Source: an uncultured Gammaproteobacteria bacterium
GTDB lineage: Bacteria; Pseudomonadota; Gammaproteobacteria; Pseudomonadales; UBA5518
Direction: 5' to 3'
DNA: 28,783 nucleotides
NCBI GenBank assembly: GCA_903921135.1
Contig: CAIXOY010000407.1
Location: 1 to 28,783, forward strand
The notes under the pieces were generated by a model that was not told the DNA's origin, made no database searches, and saw only the letters and a list, made by a program, of their open reading frames with translations. How positions within the stretch are numbered: position 1 is the first letter of the stretch; each line of letters starts with the position of its first letter. Shown here piece by piece: positions 1-9,843 of the stretch. The position numbers and the translations under genes were made by a program.

Positions 1-3000
1 GATGTCGCCGCCACCCACCGTCACCACCTCACTGCGCCCGCCTTCCGTCACGGTGTACCAGCTGGTGGGCGAGGAAACCGAGAGATCGCGGACATCGCGG
101 CCCGCGTCGATCACGATGTTGCCGCCCGTGCTGAGCACGCCCTGCCCGAAAATGCCGAAGCCGATCGAGGAACGGGTGGGGCGCACGCAGCCGCTGGTGC
201 CAGTGAAAAGGCAGCTCGCCTGCATCCACGGCCACCAGTACTGGCTGAGGTTGGTGCCCTTTTTGCCCGTGCGCAGCCCCTCGTCGGTCACCTGCTGTAT
301 GCCGACGATGTCGCGCAAAGCGCGGATGTGGAGATAGCCTGCCGCTTCCGGATTGACGAGTCCGGTATCAATCACCACCGGCAAACCGCCGCTGCCTTCG
401 AGCACCGTGGACACAGGCAGCAGCGTGGCGCCGGCGACGGGACGTCCGGCGGTGTAGATCACGCCCGGCGCCACGGCGTCCAGCATGGCCACGTCGCCCG
501 CGGCGGCTATCGCAATGGAGCCCGTCCCGGTACGCACCATCGTGGGCGCCACCACCTCTGCCAAAGAGCCGTTGCGCCGGCGGAAATTCGCGCTCTGGTG
601 CTTGTCGAGCAGTACGCTGCCATCGGCACCGGAGAGCAGTGCGAGCGGATCGGCGCTGCTGTCATCGGCGCCGGCGATGAGACGATACGAACTGGAGTCG
701 ACGCCAAGGAGCTGCGGCGCCTCGGCGGTACCCGAGAGCGAGGCGGCGAGGTTCGCCGACAACAGCGGCAGCGGATTCGCGAGCGTGGCCAGGGGCGATG
801 CGGAGTTGTCGACGGCACCACCGGCAGTGAAGGGGTTGCGGTTCTGGAAGAAACCGTCGCTCAGGCTGGCATCGAGTCGCAGATCGCCCGCGGCACGCAG
901 CGTGAGCACGGGCGCGATGCTGCCCGCGTAGCGGTAATCGAGCTCCAGCAATCCGTCCTCGCCGCGACGGCCCGCGCCAAGGTTCCAGTCCGAGAGCACG
1001 CGGATGTCACCGCCCAGCCGGGATTCGTCGGTATTCAGCAGCTCGATGCCGGGACGCAGGACCACGCCTGCGCGATCTTCGAAGCGCGCCGCGAACGCAA
1101 AGCCCGGGTCACGCACGAAGCCCGCCAGAGTGCCGGCGTAGAAATCGCGATGTGCGGCGTTGTCCGCGGCCAGACCGTCGGCACCGAAGCGCCCGGCCGG
1201 ATCGATGATGCCGTCGAAATGCAGTGCACCCGTGGTGGCGTCGCCGGTGCTCCAGCGCGCGTAGGCCTCGATGCCGATTTCGCGCGCGCCCGTGATGGCC
1301 GCGAGCGGATCGATATCGACGCGCAGATCACCGTCAGCAAGCAACGGCGCGCGCAGGCGCACCGTGCCGCCCGAGAGTCCGCCCGCCGTGCCGCCCGAGA
1401 CATCGATACGCGCCTGCGCGCCGATGTCGATGAATCCGGATCCTGCTGCCTGCACCTGCTGGTAGCCATGCTCGGCGTCGGTGGCGCCGCCAGCCGTGCC
1501 CGTGGTGCCGATGGACACGTTGCCGCCGCGCTGATCGGGGGCCGAACCGGTGGCCAGGAGACTGCCCTGGATGTCCACGCCGCGGCGCCCGAAGAGCGCG
1601 ATGCTGCCGCCGCGCAGGCCCGAGGCATCGAGCACGCCCTGCACCAGCACCTGCCCGCCGCTGCCCGCTGCGTCCGCGACGAGGCGGATGCTGTCGGCGC
1701 GCAAGGTGGTGCCCGCAGAGAGCGAGAGATTTCCGCGACGCGTACGCACCGACACCTCGTGGTCGATGCCGCCCCCGGAGAGCTTTGCCACTAGCGCATC
1801 AAGATCGGTGGCATCACGCGTATCGAGCGAGAAGGAGCCGCCGATACGGCCCTCCGAGGCAGCGCCCGAGAGCGCTCCGCCGAGCAGCAGGCCGCCCGCG
1901 TTCGCGCTGATGTCGATGCGCCCTGCATCGCCGCCACCGGCCGCAGCCGAGACATCCAGCACAGAGCCTGCGTCGAGCAGCACATCTGCGGCCGAGCGCA
2001 ACCGTATCTCGCCCGCATCGGCGTAGCGGACGACGTCGAAGAACGGGGTTCCCACGCCACGTGCCTCGACGCGCGCACCGTCCTCGAGGCGCAGATCGCC
2101 GGAGGAGGAGACGAGTTCCAGACTGGCGCCACGCACGCGCGTATCGATGCTGAGCGCACCGCCCTGTAGCAGCAACGCGCCGCCGTCGGCAGCATCCGTT
2201 TGCGGGGCGGTGCTTCCCTGCGCATCGAGGCGGAGTTCGCCGCGGGTGCGCAGCGCTCCCTCGGCGCCCCGTTCCGCCAGCACCTGCGCCGCGTGCACGC
2301 TGACATCTGCGGCGCCGGCGTCGAGTTCTCCCGCGCCGCGGAAGGCAAGCAGCCCTTCGGCCGAGAACGTGACCCGGTCGAAGCCCGAGAGCGCCGTCGC
2401 TCCCTCACCGATGTCGATGCGCTCCGCGCTCAGGCTGAGCGCGCCCGTGCCGGCACGCGCGGCGAGCGATGGCGCACCGAGTGCGTTGTCGATGCCGAGG
2501 AATGTCGCGGCGATAGCAACATCGCTGCCGTCGCCGGAGAAACGGTTCGCACTCAGCCGCAGCCCGGCATCGAGATCGATGTCGAGATCGCCGAGGAACG
2601 CGATCTCGCCGCGGCTGCGCAGATCGATGGCATCGGCGTTGGCGAACTGCGCGAGCGTGCGGGAGTCGATCACCAGCCCACGGGGCACAGCGCCCGTGTA
2701 GCCGTCAGCAACGAAGCTGATCCGGTTACTGTTGGCGTTGATCGCTTTGGCCGAGAAGGTGGCTCCCGGGGCCACCAGAGTGCTGGCCGCGGAATCGAGC
2801 GTGATCGCCGCCTCACCCTTGATGCTGGCGCCCTCGCCGATGCGCAGCACACCGAAGGCGGTTCCTTCGGCATCCACGCCGGGCACGTTGAAACGGCGCA
2901 CGCTGACCGGCGCACTGTTCGACACGCGAAGAAGCGCACCATCCCCGCTCACGCCTGCCACACCCGGCACGCCGAAGCTTGCCGTCACGGGCAGTTGTCC

Positions 3001-6000
3001 GATCACGATGTCCACGGCCTGCGTCGCGTCGATGCTGCCCTTGGCCTCGATGCGACTCCCGGCATCGAGCGCCACGCCGTCACCTGCGGAATCCGCCCTC
3101 GCGACGAGGAGCACCTCGGGCGCTTCCAGGGTTTCGTCGTCGTTCGAGAGCACCACGCTGGATGCGAGCGCCGTGATCCGGTCGCCGGCGGCCTCGCGGC
3201 TGCGGGTGCCGCCGATCAGCAGGCTGCTCGCCTCGAGCGCCACGAGGTCGGCAGCGCGCACCTGTACATGCCCGGCAAGCGCCGTGCTGTTGGCGTCGAC
3301 GATCTGTATACGCCCGGAGGCGATGTCCACCAGTGCGCCCGCGCCGCCCTGCCCCGCTGCCGTGCGCAAGTCCGCACCCAGACCGAGCGTACGCGTGGCG
3401 GCGATGACCAGTTGGCCTGCGTCCACAGGCAGCCGGGCCACGGCAGTGCCAGTGGCATCGGCAAGCTCGGGGAAGAAGGTGTTGGCGCTGCTGAAACTGT
3501 ACTGGGAGTATTTCTGCCAGACCTCGCCCGATTGCACGAGGAACGCGGTGCTGCGTGCATCGGTGCTGCCGGTGAGCGTGTCGGTGAAGCGGCCAGCCAC
3601 CATGAAGCTGCCATCGGGCAACTGGAGGTTCTGCGACGGCAGTGCGTCGATCGTGGCGGTGTCCTGCACGACGCGGTAGGCACCCGGAAGGGTTGCGTAC
3701 TTCGCCGGCAGCAAGGTGTAGACGCCGGCCGGCAGGCCCGGTGCGCCGGAGAGATACACCGCCTGCCCCACCAGAGGATCCCCACCCACCAGAGCGGGAT
3801 CGTAGGGCGCCGGCGAGCCGGCATAGCCGGGAATGATCGCGTAAACGGGACGGGCATCGGCGTAGAGCGGCACCTGCACCGGCACGCCGCCCGAGTAGAC
3901 CGTGTTGTACTGCGAGAGCACGTCACGCGAACCGCCCGTGCCCGCCACCCACTCCGTTGCCTGCAGATCACCGCCACCGGCGAGGTCGATCGTGGCGCCG
4001 TCCTCCAGATTCACCGCGCCCGCACCGAGCGTGATGGACTTGCGCGGCGGTGCCAGCAGGTCGGGGACGTTGGTTGCGGCGCCCGCATCCGAGGTGGCGC
4101 TGCCGTTGTAGCGCCAGTTCTGCCCGTCCACGGTCTGTCCGTAGGGCACGGTGAGGCCGTCGAGGGACACCGAGGTGATGCTCCCCGCCGCGAGTCGCAG
4201 GGAATTCGTGACAAGCAGCGGCAGCGGGATGATGCCCGGCTCACCGTTGCGCAATGTACCGGTGAAGCTGAAGAGCGCCTTGGTGGCAGCGTCCTGCGGA
4301 TCGGCCACGCCCAGCACGATCTCGCCGCCAGGCGCGCGCAGCACGCCTTCCTGCACGATCTCCGGCGCCACCACCAGCAGGCTGCCGCCGGCAGAGACGG
4401 GCGTGCGGGCGTTCGCGGAATTCGCGTTGCCGCGGAATGTCACGGACGCATCCGGCGACACCACATCGATCACGAAGCGGTTGCCGGTGGCCGGGTAGAT
4501 CTGGGCGGCACTGAAGACCAGATCGCCAGCACTCAGCAGCAGCCCGGGCACTGCAGTGGCAGAGGTGAGATCGGTGCTGCTGCGGTAGTAGCCGTAACTC
4601 GAGGGCGTGAGCAGGCGGATGTCCCCGCTCGCCAGGAATTCCGCCTTGCCGAAATTGCGCAGCGCGAACTGCCCGCCCAGATCGATCAGATCCGCGCTCA
4701 CCTGGAGCTGCAAGCCTTCCTGCGAGGTCGGGAGTCTGGGCGCCTGCGGATACACCCCGCCCGGAACATAGCCGTGAATGGCGACGTGGGGCGCCTCCAG
4801 CCGCACGGTGGAATCACCGTCTGACGAGGTGCCGATCAGGGCCTCGGCATTGATCGTGATCTCGCGCGCCACGGAGATCACCAGATCTTCGCCCAGCGTG
4901 ATCGCCACCGGCGTCACCGCGTTGCTGAACGCCGGATTCACACCGAGATTGAGCGTGTCGACGCCGGAGTCCTCGAGCACATCCACGCCGAATCCGATAT
5001 TGCCCCGCGCGGGCCCGAAAAGACTCTCTCCCGGCTCGAGCGCACCCTCGGGAAGACCGTCCGGGCGATTCGTGAGCACGAAGCGTGTCGCACCCTGGAA
5101 GCCGCCGATCGGGCCGATCCGTGGAACCAGCGGCGTCACGGACAGACTGCCGCCACGCGCCTCGGGAGCGCCGCCATGGGCGCTGATCACACCCCGGTAG
5201 AACAAACCGGCGCCAGCGCCCAGGTAGATGCTGCCGGCATCGCTCCAGACCGTGGCGGGTTTGAGCCCGTCACGCGTTCTGCCGTCCGGAAGATCCAGCA
5301 CGCCGCTCACGCCGGAAACGTCGATGCGCGCGCCGGGGGCGGAGGGATCGCCACAACTCTCGGCATCGCGACAGCTGAGCGCGATGATGTAGCCCGTGTC
5401 GTTGCTGAGGATAACGGTGCCGCCGTCCAGCACCTGGCCGCTGCGCGGCACCGCGAGCACGCCATCGCTGAACACGGGAGCTCGCAGCGGATCGAGGAGC
5501 ACGATGCCGGAGACATCGAGCAGGCTCGAGGCTCCCAGCCATACAGATTTGCTGTCGCTGGAATAGGCACCGCCGTTCACGATGATGCCGGGGTTCTGCG
5601 CGTAGCCCGCACCGCCGGTGTCGCCGGTGAGCGTGATCGCGCCGCCGTGCGCCACGATCTGGCCGTGCACGGTCAGCTGGTTGTTCGAGCCGAAGACAAC
5701 GCGCGCGCGCGGATCGGCCAGCAGCTTGGCATCCGGCAGCATCGACAGCGTGCCCGTCACGCCCTGCTCGTCGTAGTAGGGCAACACGCCGGCACCGGCG
5801 CGCCAGTTGAGGTAATCGCCGGCAAACAGCGAGAAATCCGTGGCCTGGCGGTGGTAATCGTCCAGGCGCTCCACCCGCGTGAAGATCCCCTCGGGGTTCG
5901 CGGCATCGGTGGCGTAGAGGTCGCTTCCGGTGGGCGCTGCGAGCAGGTTCGCGTAGACGGGCGCGAGATTCGACTGCACGGGCCGTATCACCGTGCCCTC

Positions 6001-9000
6001 GGTGATGGTGGCGTCGTACTCGGCACGCAACACGTAGGCCCCGAAGCCCTGCCCCTCGAACCAGTCCGGGTCGATGGCGAAGCTCCAGTCGGGTGTGCTC
6101 TCGTCGGCATCGCCGATCAGGATGCCCAGCGCCCGCACCGAGAAGGTGCCGCCACCCGAAAAACCGTAACCGCGGATCGCGCCGTCCAACAGAAGCCGGC
6201 CGCCGGTGGGCTGTTCGGTGGGCAGTGGCTGTGTCTCGGAACTGCCGAACTGGCCCTCGCCCACATCGTAGGTGAGCAACGACACGCTGCCGCCGCGGCC
6301 CTGCACGATGCCGTCTTTGCGCAGCAACTGACCCGAAGGCAGCACGCGACCGCCGCTCGAGACATCGAGCAGGCTGGTGGCATCGAGCAGGATGGAACCC
6401 GTGGTATCGGCCACGCAGGCCACGCCGCTGGTGCAGGCGGCACCCGTGAGGCTGGAGGACAGGCCGCGCTGCAGGGTACGCAGCACGATGCTGCCGCCGT
6501 TGATGAAGGCGCCGCCCGAGATGTCCTCCGGGCCGCGTCCGCCATCGTTCACCCACAGGCCGCGCGCATCGAGTTCCACGCCAGCCCCGACGCGGATATC
6601 GCCGGGCAGCGGCTGTGCCGTGGTGGGCAAGGGCCGCGTGCTGGAACCCACGATGCCGGTGGCACCGGTGGCGGTGATGCTGATGCTGCCCGCGGGCGCG
6701 CGCAGATCTGCGAGCACTGTGACGCGACTGCCCGTGAGCGAGATGGCGCCACCGGGCATGACCGCAACGCCCGCGCCCTCCTCTATCAGGATTTCACCGC
6801 CCTGGTTGGCTTGAGAGGTTTCGTCTGCCACCACCGTGACCGTGGCGAATCCCGACTCTCCCAGCTCCGCGGTCGCAAGACCGATCCAGCGCCCGGGGCC
6901 GGGCGCGTAAGGCAGCGGCAGTGCGCTACCAGCGCCGAAGCCGGGCAACGTGGTCTCGATCGCATCGATCCCTTCGCGCAACACATAGCTCGGTCCGCTC
7001 ACGAGCACCGAGAGATCCGGGTAGACCTGCGCGCGCAGCCCGTTGCCCGCGCCCGCATAGAACTTTCCACCGGTGGGCATACGGCCCGAGCTGACTTGCC
7101 GCCGGCCGGCGATGGCCTCGGCAGACACATCGCCGTCGAGTTGCAGCGCGCGCTCGCCGTAGACGCTCAGGGAACCCGCGTTGCCACCCTGCACATAGGC
7201 CGGCTCGAACACCCCGCCCTGCCCGCCGACCAGCGGGTTGATCCACGTGGTGTCGGTGTTCCAGCGCGGCTGTTCGCTCACGAAACGGCCAGCCACACCG
7301 ATGTAGGCGGCGTTGGGATCGGCGCTGCCGATATCGACGATGGCGCCGTTCGCGGCGATCAGGCGCGTGGTCTCGAGCACACCGCCCAGATAGTGGACAT
7401 AGCCACCGTCCAGGTTGAGCTCCGAGCCGCTGCGCGTGATCACCTCGTCGCCGGCCAGCGCGATGGCGCCGCCGTTCTGCAGCATCTGCTGGATCTTGCG
7501 CGGTACCTGCTGCGCGTAGCCGCCCACGTTGGCGAGCGGCGTGCCCACCCAGGCCACGCCGTCGCTGCGGGTGCCCGTGACGCGGGCATCCACCGTGACG
7601 GGTATGCCGAAGAGCACTCCGCCGCGCTGCACGGGGGTGTCCGCGAGTTCGTTCTGACCGAGGCGCGGGACGGTGACGAGGTTTGCCGCCATGGGCAACT
7701 CGTAGTTCGCGATGCCCGAGACATCGATCACTGCGCCGGCGTCGATGTAGACGCGCCCCGCACGGAAACCCTCGGGCAGAACCGCGCGCGAGGTGGGCGA
7801 ATCGGCGAGCGCGGTGATGCGCACCGATTGCCCGGGCGCCTCCACCAGCGCGCCGTTCTCGAGCGTGACCGCGCCACCCGTGAGGCGGATGCTGCCGGGC
7901 TGGAAGAGCTGGTCGGCGGCCGTGCTGGAGAGCGTGGTCTCGCCGTTGCCGTCGGGCAGTATCGCCGTGACCGACGCGGGCCCGAGCCGCAGCGAGCCCG
8001 TACGGGAGAGCACGCTGTCGGTGCCCTGCTGGTCCTGCGCGAGGATATCGATGCTGCCCGCGCGCGTGACGCTGGTGGTCGAGGCGAGCACGCCGTCCTG
8101 ATCGACGTCCAGGCCCATCAGGCGGATGTTGCCGCGCCGCGATTCGATCAGGCCGGTGTTGCTGACACGCGAGCGGGGCGTGGCATCGGCGTTGGCGTTG
8201 GCATCGTCGTTGATGCGCCCCGAGATCACAGGTTGAAGCAGCAAGGAACCCGCAGCCGGGTTGCGCAAGGACACTCCTAGCCCGGCCGCGAGCATCACCT
8301 GCCCTTCGGTGGCCGAGATCGTGCCCGCGTTCAGTACATTGGGCGCCGCGATCAGCGAATAGCCCAGCGCACCCGTGGAAATGGACGAACCGGCGCGGAT
8401 CTCGATGTCGCCCGGCAGTTCGCCGAGTTGCGAGAGCTTCACGATCTGCCCGGAGCCGATGCCGAGGATGTTGCCCGAGGCCGTGCCCGGGCCGATCGAG
8501 CTGATACCCGTATCGAGGAACAGCTGGTTGCTGTAGCGCAGGTAGTTCTCGTCGTCGCCCGGCGTGAGCGAGCTCGCGCCCGGCTTCATGTAGAGCGGCA
8601 AGGTGGACGCGATCAGCGAGTGCACGTTAACCGTGCTCGAACCGCCGAAGATGATGCCGTTCTGGTTGATCAGGTAGATGCTGCCCTCGGCCTTGATGGT
8701 GCCGAGGATCTCGCTGGGCGAAGAGCCGGGCGAAACGCGGTTCAGCGCGATCCAGTCGTTGCTGCCGTCACTCTGGCGCCCGGCGCTCTGGTCGAACTGC
8801 AGCGTGGTCTGTTTGCCCACGTTGAAGGAATCCCAGGTGAGGATCGCCTTCTCTGCGGTCTGCGTGACGGTGACGGTGGTCTTGCCCTCGGCACGCGTCT
8901 CTACCGGCAGGGCGGCGTTCTGCCACGCGCAACTGTTGGTGGGCGCGCAGCCCTGCGGGTTTGCGGCATCCGCGGCGGCGCCTGCGGCCACCTGCAAGCC

Positions 9001-9387
9001 GCCGGGTGCCAGGCCGTCGGGCACAACAGATGCGGCCTGCATCGCGAGCTGGCGCGCAGCGCTTTGCGCGGTCTGCGCCGCGACGATCGCCTCGGCCGCA
9101 CGGTTCAGGTTGGCGATGGAGCGCGAGGCATGCTGCAGTGCCTGTCCCGGCGTGGTGATGGCAGGCGGCAGGCCGGGGCCTGTCATGGGCGCGGGCGCGG
9201 CACCGCCGGGCACCCCCGCAGCAGCGCCCTGCTGCGCGAACCAGCCAGGGCTGCCGAACTGCGCGGCGCCCGCGGGCACCGCCACCAGCGACGACGCCGA
9301 CAGCCCCGCCAGAATGCAGCGGCGCAGGTAGCCCCGCGGCGAGAGCCGCAGGCGGGGCGAGGCGCTGGTGACAGGACGCTGGGACAT
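1..9387 (-). CDS. Giant FHA-type two-partner secretion exoprotein (TpsA adhesin), 3' end outside window
   Basis: Seen: codons read leftward from ATG 9387 contain no TAA, TAG or TGA down to base 1, so at least 3,129 residues are encoded and the C-terminus lies outside. Residues 1-43 form an extended signal peptide (basic stretch, then CILAGLSASSLVAVPAGA). An Ala-rich, probably helical stretch follows (about 80-125). The TPS secretion domain starts near residue 150, with TWDSFNVG at about 184, the family hallmark NQNG at 241-244 and LIASTL at about 257. The rest is Gly/Asp/Ser-rich with degenerate beta-helix-like units of the type ..IDVSGG..GG.V.L.A. Module motifs include YTLLPAKYATLPGAYRV near residue 1,885 and a Trp-rich stretch near 3,055. 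The only mature-region cysteines form four close pairs. Known: such proteins cross the outer membrane through TpsB and act as adhesins or haemagglutinins. The gene is last in its operon, 6 bases after the YbjN-like gene. The total is probably about 4,000 residues (inference). Confidence 0.93.
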   Translation of the reverse strand, partial: MSQRPVTSASPRLRLSPRGYLRRCILAGLSASSLVAVPAGAAQFGSPGWFAQQGAAAGVPGGAAPAPMTGPGLPPAITTPGQALQHASRSIANLNRAAEAIVAAQTAQSAARQLAMQAASVVPDGLAPGGLQVAAGAAADAANPQGCAPTNSCAWQNAALPVETRAEGKTTVTVTQTAEKAILTWDSFNVGKQTTLQFDQSAGRQSDGSNDWIALNRVSPGSSPSEILGTIKAEGSIYLINQNGIIFGGSSTVNVHSLIASTLPLYMKPGASSLTPGDDENYLRYSNQLFLDTGISSIGPGTASGNILGIGSGQIVKLSQLGELPGDIEIRAGSSISTGALGYSLIAAPNVLNAGTISATEGQVMLAAGLGVSLRNPAAGSLLLQPVISGRINDDANANADATPRSRVSNTGLIESRRGNIRLMGLDVDQDGVLASTTSVTRAGSIDILAQDQQGTDSVLSRTGSLRLGPASVTAILPDGNGETTLSSTAADQLFQPGSIRLTGGAVTLENGALVEAPGQSVRITALADSPTSRAVLPEGFRAGRVYIDAGAVIDVSGIANYELPMAANLVTVPRLGQNELADTPVQRGGVLFGIPVTVDARVTGTRSDGVAWVGTPLANVGGYAQQVPRKIQQMLQNGGAIALAGDEVITRSGSELNLDGGYVHYLGGVLETTRLIAANGAIVDIGSADPNAAYIGVAGRFVSEQPRWNTDTTWINPLVGGQGGVFEPAYVQGGNAGSLSVYGERALQLDGDVSAEAIAGRRQVSSGRMPTGGKFYAGAGNGLRAQVYPDLSVLVSGPSYVLREGIDAIETTLPGFGAGSALPLPYAPGPGRWIGLATAELGESGFATVTVVADETSQANQGGEILIEEGAGVAVMPGGAISLTGSRVTVLADLRAPAGSISITATGATGIVGSSTRPLPTTAQPLPGDIRVGAGVELDARGLWVNDGGRGPEDISGGAFINGGSIVLRTLQRGLSSSLTGAACTSGVACVADTTGSILLDATSLLDVSSGGRVLPSGQLLRKDGIVQGRGGSVSLLTYDVGEGQFGSSETQPLPTEQPTGGRLLLDGAIRGYGFSGGGTFSVRALGILIGDADESTPDWSFAIDPDWFEGQGFGAYVLRAEYDATITEGTVIRPVQSNLAPVYANLLAAPTGSDLYATDAANPEGIFTRVERLDDYHRQATDFSLFAGDYLNWRAGAGVLPYYDEQGVTGTLSMLPDAKLLADPRARVVFGSNNQLTVHGQIVAHGGAITLTGDTGGAGYAQNPGIIVNGGAYSSDSKSVWLGASSLLDVSGIVLLDPLRAPVFSDGVLAVPRSGQVLDGGTVILSNDTGYIIALSCRDAESCGDPSAPGARIDVSGVSGVLDLPDGRTRDGLKPATVWSDAGSIYLGAGAGLFYRGVISAHGGAPEARGGSLSVTPLVPRIGPIGGFQGATRFVLTNRPDGLPEGALEPGESLFGPARGNIGFGVDVLEDSGVDTLNLGVNPAFSNAVTPVAITLGEDLVISVAREITINAEALIGTSSDGDSTVRLEAPHVAIHGYVPGGVYPQAPRLPTSQEGLQLQVSADLIDLGGQFALRNFGKAEFLASGDIRLLTPSSYGYYRSSTDLTSATAVPGLLLSAGDLVFSAAQIYPATGNRFVIDVVSPDASVTFRGNANSANARTPVSAGGSLLVVAPEIVQEGVLRAPGGEIVLGVADPQDAATKALFSFTGTLRNGEPGIIPLPLLVTNSLRLAAGSITSVSLDGLTVPYGQTVDGQNWRYNGSATSDAGAATNVPDLLAPPRKSITLGAGAVNLEDGATIDLAGGGDLQATEWVAGTGGSRDVLSQYNTVYSGGVPVQVPLYADARPVYAIIPGYAGSPAPYDPALVGGDPLVGQAVYLSGAPGLPAGVYTLLPAKYATLPGAYRVVQDTATIDALPSQNLQLPDGSFMVAGRFTDTLTGSTDARSTAFLVQSGEVWQKYSQYSFSSANTFFPELADATGTAVARLPVDAGQLVIAATRTLGLGADLRTAAGQGGAGALVDIASGRIQIVDANSTALAGHVQVRAADLVALEASSLLIGGTRSREAAGDRITALASSVVLSNDDETLEAPEVLLVARADSAGDGVALDAGSRIEAKGSIDATQAVDIVIGQLPVTASFGVPGVAGVSGDGALLRVSNSAPVSVRRFNVPGVDAEGTAFGVLRIGEGASIKGEAAITLDSAASTLVAPGATFSAKAINANSNRISFVADGYTGAVPRGLVIDSRTLAQFANADAIDLRSRGEIAFLGDLDIDLDAGLRLSANRFSGDGSDVAIAATFLGIDNALGAPSLAARAGTGALSLSAERIDIGEGATALSGFDRVTFSAEGLLAFRGAGELDAGAADVSVHAAQVLAERGAEGALRTRGELRLDAQGSTAPQTDAADGGALLLQGGALSIDTRVRGASLELVSSSGDLRLEDGARVEARGVGTPFFDVVRYADAGEIRLRSAADVLLDAGSVLDVSAAAGGGDAGRIDISANAGGLLLGGALSGAASEGRIGGSFSLDTRDATDLDALVAKLSGGGIDHEVSVRTRRGNLSLSAGTTLRADSIRLVADAAGSGGQVLVQGVLDASGLRGGSIALFGRRGVDIQGSLLATGSAPDQRGGNVSIGTTGTAGGATDAEHGYQQVQAAGSGFIDIGAQARIDVSGGTAGGLSGGTVRLRAPLLADGDLRVDIDPLAAITGAREIGIEAYARWSTGDATTGALHFDGIIDPAGRFGADGLAADNAAHRDFYAGTLAGFVRDPGFAFAARFEDRAGVVLRPGIELLNTDESRLGGDIRVLSDWNLGAGRRGEDGLLELDYRYAGSIAPVLTLRAAGDLRLDASLSDGFFQNRNPFTAGGAVDNSASPLATLANPLPLLSANLAASLSGTAEAPQLLGVDSSSYRLIAGADDSSADPLALLSGADGSVLLDKHQSANFRRRNGSLAEVVAPTMVRTGTGSIAIAAAGDVAMLDAVAPGVIYTAGRPVAGATLLPVSTVLEGSGGLPVVIDTGLVNPEAAGYLHIRALRDIVGIQQVTDEGLRTGKKGTNLSQYWWPWMQASCLFTGTSGCVRPTRSSIGFGIFGQGVLSTGGNIVIDAGRDVRDLSVSSPTSWYTVTEGGRSEVVTVGGGDI

Positions 9388-9393
9388 CGGAGG

Positions 9394-9843
9394 TCAGCTG
9401 CCCGTGGTCGGCTCTGCTGCGGGGTTGCGCAGGTGCAGGATGAAATCGCGGATCACCCGGTCCCAGAGCTCGCACTGCGCGCAGAGGTAATCGTCGGTGA
9501 CACCGCCCGCGAGCACGACGTCCATGGTGAGCACCAGGAAGGCGTCCTGCCGGAACAGCCGCGCGAAACGCATGCTGCGGTTCCAGCCCTCGATCATGCC
9601 GGCCGGCACCTCGCCCTGGATGCTGATCAGGCACTGGAAGGCGAGATCGATGAAGCCGCCCGGTGCAGCGGGTGCGGCATTGCCGAAGCCGATGAAGAAA
9701 CCGAGGCCCTGCGCCGCGCTCTGCACCTGTGGTTGCCCGGCCAGTTCCGCCACGGTGGCGCGGTAGCCGGTGCGACGCAGGATCTCCGCCATCTCTTCCG
9801 GGTTCACCGCACTGCGCACGGCGGGCGATTGCTCGTTGCTCAT
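9394..9843 (-). CDS. YbjN-like small protein, possible TpsA chaperone
   Basis: This 149-residue cytoplasmic-looking protein has no signal peptide or membrane segment. The C-terminal half carries a pattern typical of the YbjN family: Trp-Asn-Arg..Arg-Phe-Ala-Arg (about 86-94), then a hydrophobic strand with VLTMDVVLAGGVTDDYL (about 104-120), then an amphipathic helix around LWDRVIRDFILHL. Its ATG overlaps the stop of the coiled-coil gene (ATGA), and its stop is 6 bases before the tpsA start, so it is probably translated just before TpsA. As recalled, YbjN resembles type III secretion chaperones in fold. A role in keeping the very large TpsA export-competent in the cytoplasm is therefore plausible, but this is inference. 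A regulatory role is the alternative. Confidence 0.8.
   Translation of the reverse strand: MSNEQSPAVRSAVNPEEMAEILRRTGYRATVAELAGQPQVQSAAQGLGFFIGFGNAAPAAPGGFIDLAFQCLISIQGEVPAGMIEGWNRSMRFARLFRQDAFLVLTMDVVLAGGVTDDYLCAQCELWDRVIRDFILHLRNPAAEPTTGS

Noticed and set aside
2200..4824. Plus-strand open frame of 874 codons
   Set aside because: It shares the codon register of the minus-strand tpsA gene and is Arg/Ala/His-rich with no recognisable domain; a mirror frame of a GC-rich gene. The same applies to 328-1794 and 8428-10200.
5270..6556. Minus-strand open frame of 428 codons inside tpsA
   Set aside because: It is in a different register from the intact tpsA frame, is very rich in Arg and shows no family motif.
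5176..8280. Plus-strand open frame of 1,034 codons
   Set aside because: Another mirror of tpsA. Its composition is low-complexity, with no signal peptide, start context or family motif, while the opposite strand encodes clear beta-helix repeats.
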